Both the position numbers and the translations under genes were made by a program. A stretch of DNA of 64,000 bases, taken from contig OZ246946.1 of assembly GCA_965232015.1 (NCBI GenBank), positions 2,728,001 through 2,792,000 on the forward strand, given 5' to 3'. The DNA is from JAJEAO01 sp963667635. GTDB taxonomy: Bacteria; Acidobacteriota; Vicinamibacteria; Marinacidobacterales; Marinacidobacteraceae. A model generated the notes under the pieces. That model saw nothing but the letters and a program-made list of their open reading frames with translations. It searched no databases and had not been told where the DNA came from. Every line of letters begins with the position of its first letter. Within the stretch, counting starts at the first letter, position 1. Below, piece by piece: positions 35,895-44,747 of this stretch.

Positions 35895-36129
35895 TTGCCT
35901 TCCTCATGCTGATGATGCGATGCGATCCGTCTCGTGGCGTCCACACGACCACAACCATGACCGAGTCGAGGTACCCAATCGTGATGAAGCGGGCCTCGCC
36001 GTAGTCGCGACGCCCATCCTCAAGGGTGAGCGTGGCGCCGTGGAGCACCTCCCACGCGCGAGCCATGTCGAGCCCCCGGACGCGGAGAGTGAGAAGTCGT
36101 TTCGCAGAATCGAATTCGACCGCGATCAT
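35848..36129 (-). CDS. brnT: BrnT-like ribonuclease toxin
   Basis: 93 residues with the RelE-like BrnT fold: FDSAKRLLTLRVRGLDMARA, DGRRDYGEARFITIGYLDS, VVWTPRDGSHRIISMRKANE and RERRLYAPRL. The C-terminal I-S-M-R-K-A-N-E-R-E-R motif is diagnostic. BrnT cleaves RNA and halts translation. First gene of the brnTA operon on the minus strand. Complete. Confidence 0.9.
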   Translation of the reverse strand: MIAVEFDSAKRLLTLRVRGLDMARAWEVLHGATLTLEDGRRDYGEARFITIGYLDSVMVVVVWTPRDGSHRIISMRKANERERRLYAPRLAHG

Positions 36130-36262
36130 TTATGTTACTACATTTATTCTCGCCCTGCGGTTCACGACATCGTCGGCGGGCTGGAGGTCGGCGGGTAGGG
36201 GCAGCGGTCCGCTCGAGCGGACGATGCGGACGGATCCGGAACGGACAGCGACCGCCCCGCGG

Positions 36263-36484
36263 TCAGCGGAAGGTCGGCTGCTTCGGTTCCGTTTTCTGCT
36301 TCGCGATCTCGTCATCCATCTCGTGCATGGCACCCGACAGGTAGTGACCGACACGCTGCCAGTGCCGGGCCAGGCGCTCTTCAGCCGTGCCCCGGGGAAT
36401 CAGATCCTGAAGCTGGCGCGGGTCGGGTGAGAGATCCAGCAGACTGCCGACGCCGCGCAGGAAGGCGCGCGCCCGCTTCGTCAT
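36263..36484 (-). CDS. Small protein of unknown function
   Basis: 73 residues: MTKRARAFLRGVGSLLDLSP, then RQLQDLIPRGTAEERLARHW, QRVGHYLSGAMHEMDDEI and a Lys/Pro tail. The sequence is helical and basic at the start, with a DLIP-GT-EE turn. Its composition is protein-like and unlike the antisense frames around it. I have seen this pattern only as an unnamed small protein and assign no function. Upstream in-frame sequence is repeat-derived and excluded. Confidence 0.6.
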   Translation of the reverse strand: MTKRARAFLRGVGSLLDLSPDPRQLQDLIPRGTAEERLARHWQRVGHYLSGAMHEMDDEIAKQKTEPKQPTFR

Positions 36485-36638
36485 CAGGCGCCCAGTGTAG
36501 CGAGGCCCTGGTCGCCGGATGGGGACGCCCGCACTCTGCCTCGCGGAGACAAGCGCATCCCGCGGTGCGCGCCGCGCTCCTGCCGGGAGAACCGGTGGAG
36601 AGGAGAGCTCCATACGGCCTGCCTCCCCTGCGTGAGGC

Positions 36639-37376
36639 TCATGTGGGTCGGATGAGGAGCACCCCGTAGCCGCGGCAGCGGGTGTCGTCCACGTATCCGG
36701 GCAGGAGAGCTCGCGCCTGAAACCCGAGATGGAGCTGCATCGAGACGGTGGGATCGAGGAGGCGGCGGGAGACGACGGCGCGGTAGTAATCGGCGATCGA
36801 GATCTGATCCGCCATCGCGCCGAAGCCGTTCAGGAGCCCCACGGTGGCTTCGCCCTCGAGACCGAGCCGCCGGGCGGCGGCGCGGCGGGCGTCGTAGAGG
36901 GCGCGGGCGATCCCCCGACGACGCCAGTCGGGGCGGACGCCGAGGTCGGCGCCGTAGAGCCAGGGGCCGTCGTCGCGGTGGTTGCCCAGCGAGAGATCGC
37001 CGATCGCTTCCCGGAAGGTGTGGTTCGGGTGGTCGAGATCGAGGTGGACGCGCAGCGTGGTGGTGGAGGCGACGGGGGCCGGATCGCCCTCGGTGGGAAC
37101 GGCGACGAGCTGGCCGTCGGGGAAGACCTCTATATGGCGGCGATAGTGGCGGGCGGTGAACCGCTCGGACGGAGCTAGCTTCGGGAAAACGGTGATCTGG
37201 AGGGCGGCGAGGGTCTCGGCGTGGTCCGACGTGGTGGGGACGACGCGGAAGGCCGGGGATGGAGCGCCGCTGATCTCTGGAGCGCCCCCGTTCTCCCGGT
37301 GCGCCGGCGCCGGCCGGACTGGGGTCGGGCGGTCGAATTGCCGGACTGGAGTCCGGCGCTCCGGCAGACGGGTCAC
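36639..37376 (-). CDS. GNAT-family N-acetyltransferase with repeat-derived N-terminus
   Basis: 245 residues from a GTG that overlaps the symporter stop by four bases. The GNAT core starts near residue 43 (RVVPTTSDHAETLAALQITV). It includes PWLYGADLGVRPDWRRRGIA, the acetyl-CoA-binding motif A (R-R-x-G-I-A), and ends CRGYGVLLIRPT. No ATG, GTG or TTG exists in frame between residue 2 and the core. The first ~40 residues (PERRTPVRQFD and onward) are translated from a copy of the palindromic repeat and are unlikely to belong to the fold. Acceptor substrate unknown. Confidence 0.8.
   Translation of the reverse strand: MTRLPERRTPVRQFDRPTPVRPAPAHRENGGAPEISGAPSPAFRVVPTTSDHAETLAALQITVFPKLAPSERFTARHYRRHIEVFPDGQLVAVPTEGDPAPVASTTTLRVHLDLDHPNHTFREAIGDLSLGNHRDDGPWLYGADLGVRPDWRRRGIARALYDARRAAARRLGLEGEATVGLLNGFGAMADQISIADYYRAVVSRRLLDPTVSMQLHLGFQARALLPGYVDDTRCRGYGVLLIRPT
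37340..37362 (-). repeat. Palindromic repeat copy inside the acetyltransferase 5' end
   Basis: GCCGGACTGGAGTCCGGCGC followed by TCC. Stem variant CCGGACT/AGTCCGG of the dispersed element. It lies in the translated N-terminal extension of the GNAT gene. Confidence 0.75.
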
Positions 37377-38848
37377 AGCGGCAGGGTGCCCAGGCGGGCC
37401 GTCGGCTCGACCGGCAGGCCAGCGTCGTCGGTGAGCGGTCGCGGCGGGTGGGAGCGGGCGGTGGCCGTCGAGACGACGAGGACGGCGAGGATCGAGGCGG
37501 CGGTGGCGATGAGGGCGTTGGGGAGCTCGGTCGGGAGACGCGGCGAGAGGATCACGAGCCCGAGCCAGACGGCGAGGCCGCTGGCCATGCCCGCCACCGC
37601 GCCAGGCGCGTTCGTGCGCTTCCAGTACATGCCGAGGGTGAGCGGGCCGAAGAGCGCCACCATCATCGCGGTCCACGACTCCACCATGAGGGTGTACACG
37701 CTGCCGAAGGCGAGGGCCACGGCGAGGGCGAGCCCGCAGAAGACGACGACGGCGAGGCGGGTCGCGCGGAGAACGCTCTGGGCGCGCCGAACGCTGGCGG
37801 GCCACAGGTGCGGAAGGACGTTCTGGCCGAAGACGCTGGCGGGGGCGAGGAGCCCGCTGTCGGCCGAACTCATGAGCGCCGAGAAGAGCGCGGCGAGGAA
37901 CAGCGCGAGTCCGGCCGGGGGGAGGTACTCCAGCGCGAGGCGCGGGACGATCTCCTCCGGGTTCGCGAGCCCGGGCAGGAGGAGCGTCCCGACGAGTCCG
38001 AGGGACACCGGGATCAGACCCACGAACAGATAGAGCGCGCCGCCGAAGTAGGCGCCCCACTGGGCGACGCGCTCGTCCTTCGAGGCGAGCGCCCGCTGCA
38101 TCAGGTCCTGCCCGGGGAGGTTCCCGATCCCGATGATGAGCCACGCCTGAACGAACAGACACCACTCCAGCAGGCCGCCGGTCGGCAGGAACCGTAGCTT
38201 CGCCTCCGGAAGCCGCTCGAGCACGACCGCCACCCCGCCGGCGTCGCTGACCACAAGCGGCAGCAGGAACGAGATTGCGGCGATCAGGACGATGGCCTGG
38301 AAGAAGTCGGTGAACGCCACCGCCCACATCCCGCCGAGGACCGTGTAGGCGAGCACGATCCCGGTGGCGACGAGCACCGAAGTCAGGAACGGCAGACCGG
38401 CCATCGCCGACAGCACGGTCCCCACCGCGAGGAGCTGGGATCCGACCCAGCCGACGTAGGCGGGGAACAGCGAGACCGCCGAGAGCACTTCGGCGGCCGG
38501 ACCGAATCTCCGGCGGAAGAAGTCGGGGACCGTGAGGAGGCGCAACCGTCGTAGCAGGCGCACATAGAAGGCCCCCGCGAGCAGGAGGCAGAGCGCCGCG
38601 CCGAAGGGGTCGGCGGCCACCGCGTTGAGCCCGCCGCCGTAGGCCGCCCCCGCCGCCCCGATGAGCGTTCCCCCGCCGAACCAGGTCGCGAACAGGGTGA
38701 AGGTGCAAAGGCCCAGTCCCAGCCGCCGGCCGGCGACGACGAAGTCGGTGGCGTCCCGGACCCGGGTCGAGGCGAAGAGCCCCAGCACCAGCAGGCCGAG
38801 GACGTAGGCACCGGCGACGACGAGGACGAAGGTGGTGCTCACGGCCAC
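37373..38848 (-). CDS. Sodium:solute symporter (SSS family)
   Basis: 491-residue inner-membrane Na+-coupled importer with about 13 hydrophobic segments. Family features: DFVVAGRRLGLGLCTFTLFA with the unwound first helix (ATWFGGGTLIGAAGAAY), GNLPGQDLMQRALASKDERV in the cytosolic loop, and FLAALFSALMSSADSGLLA, whose Ser/Asp residues form the Na2 site. Substrate not predictable (amino acid, sugar or monocarboxylate). Starts at GTG 38848 or 38842. It is coupled to the downstream acetyltransferase by a GTGA overlap. Confidence 0.92.
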   Translation of the reverse strand: MAVSTTFVLVVAGAYVLGLLVLGLFASTRVRDATDFVVAGRRLGLGLCTFTLFATWFGGGTLIGAAGAAYGGGLNAVAADPFGAALCLLLAGAFYVRLLRRLRLLTVPDFFRRRFGPAAEVLSAVSLFPAYVGWVGSQLLAVGTVLSAMAGLPFLTSVLVATGIVLAYTVLGGMWAVAFTDFFQAIVLIAAISFLLPLVVSDAGGVAVVLERLPEAKLRFLPTGGLLEWCLFVQAWLIIGIGNLPGQDLMQRALASKDERVAQWGAYFGGALYLFVGLIPVSLGLVGTLLLPGLANPEEIVPRLALEYLPPAGLALFLAALFSALMSSADSGLLAPASVFGQNVLPHLWPASVRRAQSVLRATRLAVVVFCGLALAVALAFGSVYTLMVESWTAMMVALFGPLTLGMYWKRTNAPGAVAGMASGLAVWLGLVILSPRLPTELPNALIATAASILAVLVVSTATARSHPPRPLTDDAGLPVEPTARLGTLPL

Positions 38849-38877
38849 GGGTCAGCAGCGCGCCGGGCGGGACGGGC

Positions 38878-38969
38878 GCCGGTCTGGAGACCGGCGCTCC
38901 ATACGCAGCGCGCCATTGTGCCGCTCTGGAGAGCGGCGCTCCATGGCCGGTCTGGAGACCGGCGCTCCA
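38878..38969. repeat. Three palindromic repeat copies between dehydrogenase and symporter
   Basis: Copies at 38878-38901 and 38946-38969 have the stem CCGGTCT/AGACCGG. The middle copy (38921-38943) has CCGCTCT/AGAGCGG, so both stem sides have changed together. Each is followed by CGCTCCA, which can pair with TGGAG in the loop as an alternative hairpin. Confidence 0.85.
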
Positions 38970-38996
38970 CACGAGGAGCGGCGGTCCATGCGTCGC

Positions 38997-40019
38997 TCAG
39001 CGACCGATCCGCCGCCGGTAGGCCTCCGTCTCGTACACCTCCGGGTTCACGCAGTTCGGCGCCCGCTCGCCGCGGAGGTGGGCCACCGCGTTCTCGGCGC
39101 ACATGGTGGCCATCCGATCCCGGGTCGCGATGGACGCGCTCGCGATGTGGGGCAGCATGACGACCCTGTCGGAGCGGGCGAGGCCGGGATGGAACGCGGG
39201 CTCGAACTCGAACACGTCGAGCCCGGCGCCGGCGATCTGCCCGGAATCGAGCGCCTCGACCAGCGCCTCCTCGTGGACCACTGGACCGCGCGCGGTGTTG
39301 ATCAGGATCGCGGTCTCTTTCATCCGGGCGAAGGCGTCGGCCCCGAACAGATGGTGGGTGGACGGGTTCAGGTCGGTGTGGATCGTAACGAAGTCGCTCC
39401 GAGCCAGCAGGTCGTCGAACTCGGCGTACTCCACGTCGTCCCGCGCCTCGATGATGTGCTTCATCGGCGGGTCGTGGGCGAGGACATCCATGTCGAAGCC
39501 CTGGGAGCGGCGATGCATCCCCTGTCCGATGCGGCCGAAGCCGACGATCCCCAGCACCTTGCGGCGTCCGTCGCCGCCCGGGCTCACATCCGCCCCCAGC
39601 ATGAGCGACGGACCCCAGATCTTGTAGCGCCCCTCCCGCATGTAGCGGTCGGCGGGCACGACCTGGCGGGCCGTCGCCATGAGCAGCGTCCACGCGAGGT
39701 CGGCGGTCGTGTCGGTGAGGACGCCGGGGGTGTTCGAGACCGGAAGACCAAGCTCGGTGGCGGCGGCCACATCCACGTTGTTGAAACCGACGGCGTAGTT
39801 CGAGATCCCGCGAAGCTGCGGCCCCGCCTCCATGAGCTCCCGGTCCACCGCCTCGGTGAGGAGCGAGACGTGGACATCGGCGCGGCGGGCGCCATCGAGC
39901 ACCTGCTCGCGGGGCGTGAGCTCGCCGTCCGGGGTGGGGGCGACCTCCACCGCTCCGGCGCTTCGGAGGATGGCGAGCCCGGCGTCCGGAATCCGGCGGG
40001 TGACGAAGAAGAGACTCAT
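38997..40019 (-). CDS. D-2-hydroxyacid dehydrogenase (glyoxylate/hydroxypyruvate reductase-like)
   Basis: 340-residue NAD(P)-dependent oxidoreductase. Rossmann motif VLGIVGFGRIGQGMHRRSQG. The catalytic triad sits in INTARGPVVHEEAL (Arg), GAGLDVFEFEP (Glu) and VMLPHIASASIATR (His). Reduces 2-ketoacids such as glyoxylate or hydroxypyruvate, or runs in reverse. Its ATG overlaps the aminotransferase stop (ATGA, 40016-40019). A transamination-plus-reduction pair suggests amino-acid-derived ketoacid metabolism, which is inference. Confidence 0.92.
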   Translation of the reverse strand: MSLFFVTRRIPDAGLAILRSAGAVEVAPTPDGELTPREQVLDGARRADVHVSLLTEAVDRELMEAGPQLRGISNYAVGFNNVDVAAATELGLPVSNTPGVLTDTTADLAWTLLMATARQVVPADRYMREGRYKIWGPSLMLGADVSPGGDGRRKVLGIVGFGRIGQGMHRRSQGFDMDVLAHDPPMKHIIEARDDVEYAEFDDLLARSDFVTIHTDLNPSTHHLFGADAFARMKETAILINTARGPVVHEEALVEALDSGQIAGAGLDVFEFEPAFHPGLARSDRVVMLPHIASASIATRDRMATMCAENAVAHLRGERAPNCVNPEVYETEAYRRRIGR

Positions 40020-41323
40020 GCGGCGACTCCGACGGCGGTCTCGTCGGCGAGGAAGCGGGCGAAGCCCTCCGGGTCGGAGGCTCCGCGGGCGATGCGGCGA
40101 ACCCCCTCCCGGATCGAATCCATGTCGGTCGCGTAGGAGAGACGGAGGAAGTGCTGTCCCTCGCTCCCGATGACGCCGAAGCTGCGACGATCCACGAGGG
40201 CGACGCCGTGGTAGTAGAGCAGGAAGCGCGAGACCAGCGTCGCCGGGCTCGTGCGCGCCTTCACCTCGTCCGGGAACGACTGGAAGGCGGCGGTCGCGCC
40301 GAGCGAATCGCACACGCCGCCGATGTTCGGGAACACGTAGAACGCGCCGAGGGGGTTGGCGCAGGTGATCCCGGGGATCGCGTTCAGCGCCGGCACGACG
40401 TAGTCGCGGCGGCGGCGGAACTCGGCGACCATGTCAGCGACCACATCCCAGGTGATCGGGTTCTCGAGCGCCTCCCGCGCCGCCTGCTGGATGAACGGCG
40501 GGGTGCAGCTCACCGTGTTGATGTTGATCTGCTTGAACCGCAGCGCTTCCTCCGCGGTCGGCAGAACGCACCAGCCGAGCCGCCAACCGGTCATGGCGTA
40601 CCCCTTGGAGTGGCCGCTCGCGATGATGGTGGAGCGGTCCATCCCGGGGAGCGAGGCCATCGAGACCTGCTCGAAACCGTCGAAGGTGATGTGCTCGTAG
40701 ATCTCGTCGCTGTAGATCCGGATGTCGGGTCGGGCCCGCTCGCGCACGAGCGCCGCGACATCCTCGAGCAGGCTCCTCGAGAGCACGCCTCCCGTCGGGT
40801 TCGACGGCGAACAGAGCATGAGGACCTTGGTCCGCGGGGTCAGCAGGCGGTCGAGATCCTCGGCCGTGAACGCGAACCCCTGCTCCTCGCGGAGAACGAG
40901 GGGCTTCGGGACGCCGCCGACGTAGGTGATCCAGGACTCGTAGATCGGGAACCCGGGACTCGGGTAGATGACCTCGTCGCCAGGGTCCACGTAGGCCATC
41001 ATCGTGTAGCCGATGGCGGGCTTGGCGCCCGACATGACGATGATCCGATCGGGCGTCACCTCGATCCCCCGGGTGCGCGAGACGTAGGCGGCGAGGGCTT
41101 CCCGCAGCGGCGGGATCCCGGCGGGGTCGGTGTAGTGGGTGTCCCCGGCCCGGATCGCGGCGATTCCGGCCTCGTTGATGTGCGGGGCGCTGTCGAAATC
41201 GGGCTCCCCGATGGTGAACGGGATCACGTCCACGCCCCGCGCGCGGGCGCGGGCCATGTCCTCCCCGATCTTGAAGGCGTTCTCGGTCCCCATGTGGCCG
41301 AAACGTTCGGCGAAGAGCGGCAT
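40016..41323 (-). CDS. Class I/II PLP-dependent aminotransferase
   Basis: 435 residues. The PLP lysine is in IIASGHSKGYAMTGWRLGW. Other signatures are FTIGEPDFDSAPHINEAGIA, LMLCSPSNPTGGVLSR (Asn), IYSDEIYEHITFDG (Asp/Tyr) and the C-terminal Arg in HFLRLSYATD. Belongs to the aspartate aminotransferase Igamma branch. The amino donor and acceptor are not resolved. First gene of a two-gene operon with a hydroxyacid dehydrogenase. The 164-base gap to the divergent gene at 41488 should hold both promoters, but none is obvious beyond GATATATT at about 41426. Confidence 0.92.
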   Translation of the reverse strand: MPLFAERFGHMGTENAFKIGEDMARARARGVDVIPFTIGEPDFDSAPHINEAGIAAIRAGDTHYTDPAGIPPLREALAAYVSRTRGIEVTPDRIIVMSGAKPAIGYTMMAYVDPGDEVIYPSPGFPIYESWITYVGGVPKPLVLREEQGFAFTAEDLDRLLTPRTKVLMLCSPSNPTGGVLSRSLLEDVAALVRERARPDIRIYSDEIYEHITFDGFEQVSMASLPGMDRSTIIASGHSKGYAMTGWRLGWCVLPTAEEALRFKQININTVSCTPPFIQQAAREALENPITWDVVADMVAEFRRRRDYVVPALNAIPGITCANPLGAFYVFPNIGGVCDSLGATAAFQSFPDEVKARTSPATLVSRFLLYYHGVALVDRRSFGVIGSEGQHFLRLSYATDMDSIREGVRRIARGASDPEGFARFLADETAVGVAA

Positions 41324-41487
41324 CGGTCCGGCGTCGTCCTCCGGCTGAAAGTGGCGGCGCGGGGAATTCCGGGCCCCCGAAGGTCTCGGAAGGGCATCCC
41401 GGTGGGCGGCGCCGAGTCGGGGCGGATGATATATTGCCGATTCGGCCCTTTCCTGAGGGCTTGGGTGGGGTCGGTGCGAGAGTTCAG

Positions 41488-42903
41488 GTGAGGTTCCCGT
41501 TGCGGCGCGTGGCGTTCGTTCTGCTTTTCCCGGGCTCGGTTCCGCCCGCGGCGGCGCAGGAACAGCCGCCGCCGAAGTCCGAGCGCCCCGCCGCTCCGAC
41601 CGACTACCCGTTCGAGATCGTGGAGGACGTGACGCTCGGAACCGAGCCGGCGAGCGCCGACCTGACCGGCCAGCTCGGCGTGCCCGACGAGGACTACGTC
41701 CCCGAGGTCTTCCAGTACCGCCGGCGCGGAACCCAGACGGTCCAGGGCGGTCTCGGCGGCGAACATCGCTCGACGGCGCTCACCGAGCTGAGAGTCCTCG
41801 ATCTCGCCGTGGATCCGGGGGACACGGTGCGGGCCATCGCCCGGGTGGAGCCCGCGTTCGAGAAGGGCCGCCGCTTCGTCGCAGAGTTCTGGAGCCAGGA
41901 GTTCGGCCGCGCCGCCGTGGTCTATGTGAACTTCCGGCCCCACGCCAGCCGCCGGAACCTGTATCTGGGCGAAGGAAGCGTGGACCCGTACCACCCCGGC
42001 GGCCGTTACAACATCGGCTCCACGATGATCACCGACGAACACGGCCACAAGAAGGCGTATTCCACCGAGTTCAACCCGGTGATGCGGGCGCCGGACGGGA
42101 CGCCGGCCCACTTCGTCGTGAGCCCGAACCCGGAGGCGGACCTCACGCCGCCCACGCTCGCGTCGGTGGAAGTCCTCACCCCCGGCGTTGGTCCCGGCGA
42201 GACGATCCGGGTGGAGGCGTTCGCCGAGGACGACCTCGCCGGCCCCACCCAGGCGCGGGCGGTGTTCGAGAGCCCGTCGAAGACCCGCCGGGTCCGGGTG
42301 GACCTCATCGGAGACGGCCGGACTCCGGGGCGGTTCCTCGGCGCGTTCACGATCCCCGAGTGGTACGAGGGCGGCGTCTGGTCGCTCCAGAAGATCGAGC
42401 TCTACGACGCGGCCCGCAACCAGGCGCTGCTGTTCGCCGCCACCCATCCGGGTCTGGGCGACGTCTCGGCGCGGGTGGAAGCGGACCCCGCGAAGCGCGA
42501 CGACCTCCCGCCGGAGCTGCTGGCGCTGGAGTTGCCGATGCGAACCGCCGCGGCGGACGAGGCGATCCCGGTCGCCGCGCTCGTCACCGATGACCTGAGC
42601 GGCGTGGACAAGGTGTACGTGTCGTTCCAGAGCCCGAGCGGCGCCGACCTGATCCGGGTCGAGCTGGAAAGCCGCAATCCGCCGCTGAACCGCGCCTCGC
42701 TCGTCCCCCAGCCGAACGTGTTCCGAGGGACGCTCAGGCTGGAGCCGTGGCGGGAGCGGGGGCGCTACCGGGTCTCGCGGGTGAACCTCTCGGACCGGGC
42801 GCAGAACTACCGGAACCTGAATCCGGTCCGCGACGAGGAGGTCCGCGGCCTGTTCGTGGAGTTCGGGCGCGAGGCGTCGGAAGAGAGCGGAAAGAGCCGA
42901 TGA
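41488..42903 (+). CDS. Exported protein of unknown function
   Basis: 471 residues from GTG 41488 with a signal peptide (AFVLLFPGSVPPAAAQ). Three beta-rich modules follow. The first has QTVQGGLGGEHRSTALTELR. The later two share a DDL-G-V/T pattern (EDDLAGPTQARAVFESPSK; DDLSGVDKVYVSFQSPSG), each followed by Y/RLEPW and a NL-D-A-N-strand. They look like bacterial Ig-like or lectin repeats. It overlaps the next gene by ATGA, so it belongs to a three-gene secreted operon. Function unknown. Confidence 0.75.
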   Translation: MRFPLRRVAFVLLFPGSVPPAAAQEQPPPKSERPAAPTDYPFEIVEDVTLGTEPASADLTGQLGVPDEDYVPEVFQYRRRGTQTVQGGLGGEHRSTALTELRVLDLAVDPGDTVRAIARVEPAFEKGRRFVAEFWSQEFGRAAVVYVNFRPHASRRNLYLGEGSVDPYHPGGRYNIGSTMITDEHGHKKAYSTEFNPVMRAPDGTPAHFVVSPNPEADLTPPTLASVEVLTPGVGPGETIRVEAFAEDDLAGPTQARAVFESPSKTRRVRVDLIGDGRTPGRFLGAFTIPEWYEGGVWSLQKIELYDAARNQALLFAATHPGLGDVSARVEADPAKRDDLPPELLALELPMRTAAADEAIPVAALVTDDLSGVDKVYVSFQSPSGADLIRVELESRNPPLNRASLVPQPNVFRGTLRLEPWRERGRYRVSRVNLSDRAQNYRNLNPVRDEEVRGLFVEFGREASEESGKSR

Positions 42904-44147
42904 ACGACGACGGAAGGAAGAGCGGGCGCGGACTGCCGGGTCGGCGCGAGTTCCTCGGGGCCACCGGCGCGGCGGCGCTGGGAGCGATGGCCAGAGGCGC
43001 CCTCGCCGCTCCGGTGCAGCGGGAAGAGCTCGTCCCCGACCGCAGCCTGAAGACGAAACACCTCATCGTGATCCTCTACGGAAACGGGTGCCGCAAGAAG
43101 GACACGGTCGAGGATCCGGCGCACACCCCGCACATGGCGCGGATGATGGCGGAGGGGAGCGTCTTCACCGAGGACTTCGGCGAGACCGCGAACCTCCACG
43201 GCTACATGTACACCGAGATGATCACCGGCCGGGAGACCGTCTCGGAGCATCCGCTCTACCCGACCTGGACCGAGATGGCCCGCCGCGAGCTGGGCGGCTC
43301 GCCGAACGACTACTGGATGCTCCAGGGAGTCAGCTACTACCGTTCGTGGGTGTACGACCGCAAGCACTGGAGCGCCCACCCCGAGGGCGGGCTCCAATTC
43401 GGGGCGAATTCGCTCACGATGAACAAGCTGTTCCACCAGGACGAGACGCGCTCCCCGGCCGAACTCGTGCGGGCCAGCATCGAGCCGGGGCTCGGCCACA
43501 CGCAGAAAACGCGGAACGAGCTCGAGGAGTGGCTCGCCGACGTCCGCTCCCGCCGCCTCCACCTCCCCGCCTCCACCCGCACTTCGCTCGTGGAACGGGA
43601 GGTGCCGATCGGCGACGGGCAGTGCTTCGAGATCGCGAAGCACCTGCTCTCCGAGTTCCGGCCCCGGCTGATCACGATCCAGATGCTCGCGCTCGACGAT
43701 GCCCACGCCGACGCCGGGTTCTGGGACTACGACACCGATTACGAGCAGTACCGGCGGCACATCGCGGCCACCGACGAGCTCGTCGGGAACCTGTGGGACC
43801 ACATCCGCAGCGATCCCGCCCTCGCGTCTTCCACCTCGATCCTGCTGCGGCCCGAATGCGGCCGCGACGACGAGGTGAACGTGTACGGACAGCTCCATCA
43901 CTCGCAGGGGAACTACTACGCCCACAACGTGTGGACGCTCGGGGTCGGTCCCGACTTCCGCAGCGGCGCGGTGTTCCCCGAGCTGGTGATGCGGCGCGAC
44001 CTTTGCCCCACCGTCGTCTATCTGCTCACCGGGAGGGACACCGCGCGCCATGCCACCGGTTCTATTCGCACCCAGATGTTCCGTGAGGAATACCGCCTGC
44101 CCCCGTACGTCCGGCGGGACCGCTTCGGGAACCCGATCTCGATCTAG
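42900..44147 (+). CDS. Tat-exported alkaline-phosphatase-superfamily protein
   Basis: 415 residues. A twin-arginine signal (GRREFLGATGAAALGAMARG) indicates folded export. The body resembles the alkaline phosphatase/sulfatase fold: LIVILYGNGCRKKDTVEDPA, HTPHMARMMAEGSVFTED, TEMITGRETV, LITIQMLALDDAHADAGFWD and SILLRPECGRDDEVNVYG. The expected metal-site histidines appear in GQLHHSQGNYYAHNVW. The usual PSR nucleophile motif is absent, so it is a divergent member. It is coupled by ATGA to the upstream gene. Confidence 0.78.
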   Translation: MNDDGRKSGRGLPGRREFLGATGAAALGAMARGALAAPVQREELVPDRSLKTKHLIVILYGNGCRKKDTVEDPAHTPHMARMMAEGSVFTEDFGETANLHGYMYTEMITGRETVSEHPLYPTWTEMARRELGGSPNDYWMLQGVSYYRSWVYDRKHWSAHPEGGLQFGANSLTMNKLFHQDETRSPAELVRASIEPGLGHTQKTRNELEEWLADVRSRRLHLPASTRTSLVEREVPIGDGQCFEIAKHLLSEFRPRLITIQMLALDDAHADAGFWDYDTDYEQYRRHIAATDELVGNLWDHIRSDPALASSTSILLRPECGRDDEVNVYGQLHHSQGNYYAHNVWTLGVGPDFRSGAVFPELVMRRDLCPTVVYLLTGRDTARHATGSIRTQMFREEYRLPPYVRRDRFGNPISI

Positions 44148-44700
44148 TCGGCTCCTCTTCCTCGCCGCCTTCGTCCTCGGGCTCGGGCTCGGTCCGGCGG
44201 CCGCCGCCCAGCCGCCGCCGGAGTCCGAGCCGATGTCGTTGGCCGCGGTGGCGCGAGCCAACCAGGCCCGGGTCCGCGCAGCCCGGCAGACGCGGGGCGC
44301 GGCGCGGCGCTACGACGACGACGCCCTCGAGCGCGCCCGCCGTCGCGGAGCCGCCCCGCTTCCGGCGGAACCGGGCGCGCCGTCGCTGAGGCCGGAAATC
44401 CAGGACGACGGGCTCGAACACCTCCCCTCCGAGACGGAGGAGGGCGTGACCGGCACGGACCCGCCCGCCGACCCCGAGGAGGTCCGCCGGCGGGAAGAGG
44501 AGATCCGGGAGCGGCTGCTCGACATCGAGGCGGCGCTGAACCGGATCGGCGTGAGCGGCCTCCCCTACGCACCCCGGAACCCCAACCGGGTCGGCAGTCC
44601 GCTCGATGCGCCTCGCCTTCGCGCCGAACAGGAACGCCTCCGGGACGAGCTCCGGAACCTGGCAGGGCGCGGCGCGAGACCCGGGCCGGAACCCCGCTGA
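44050..44700 (+). CDS. Exported coiled-coil protein of unknown function
   Basis: 216 residues. A hydrophobic signal (LLFLAAFVLGLGLGPAAAA) is preceded by a 34-residue basic stretch that overlaps the end of the upstream gene by 98 bases. There is no ATG, GTG or TTG closer to the signal, so either the start is 44050 or a rare codon is used. The mature part is charged, with a helix DPEEVRRREEEIRERLLDIE and a second helix RAEQERLRDELRNLAG. Third gene of the secreted-protein operon. Confidence 0.55.
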   Translation: MPPVLFAPRCSVRNTACPRTSGGTASGTRSRSSRLLFLAAFVLGLGLGPAAAAQPPPESEPMSLAAVARANQARVRAARQTRGAARRYDDDALERARRRGAAPLPAEPGAPSLRPEIQDDGLEHLPSETEEGVTGTDPPADPEEVRRREEEIRERLLDIEAALNRIGVSGLPYAPRNPNRVGSPLDAPRLRAEQERLRDELRNLAGRGARPGPEPR

Positions 44701-44747
44701 CGGGCGGCGTCCGGGCACCTGCCTCAGGTCCGGTGACCGCCGTCTCT

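Noticed and set aside
38878..38969. CRISPR array from three regularly spaced palindromes
   Set aside because: Only three copies with uneven spacing (43 and 25 bases), imperfect repeats, no cas genes, and the same element is dispersed elsewhere in the window.
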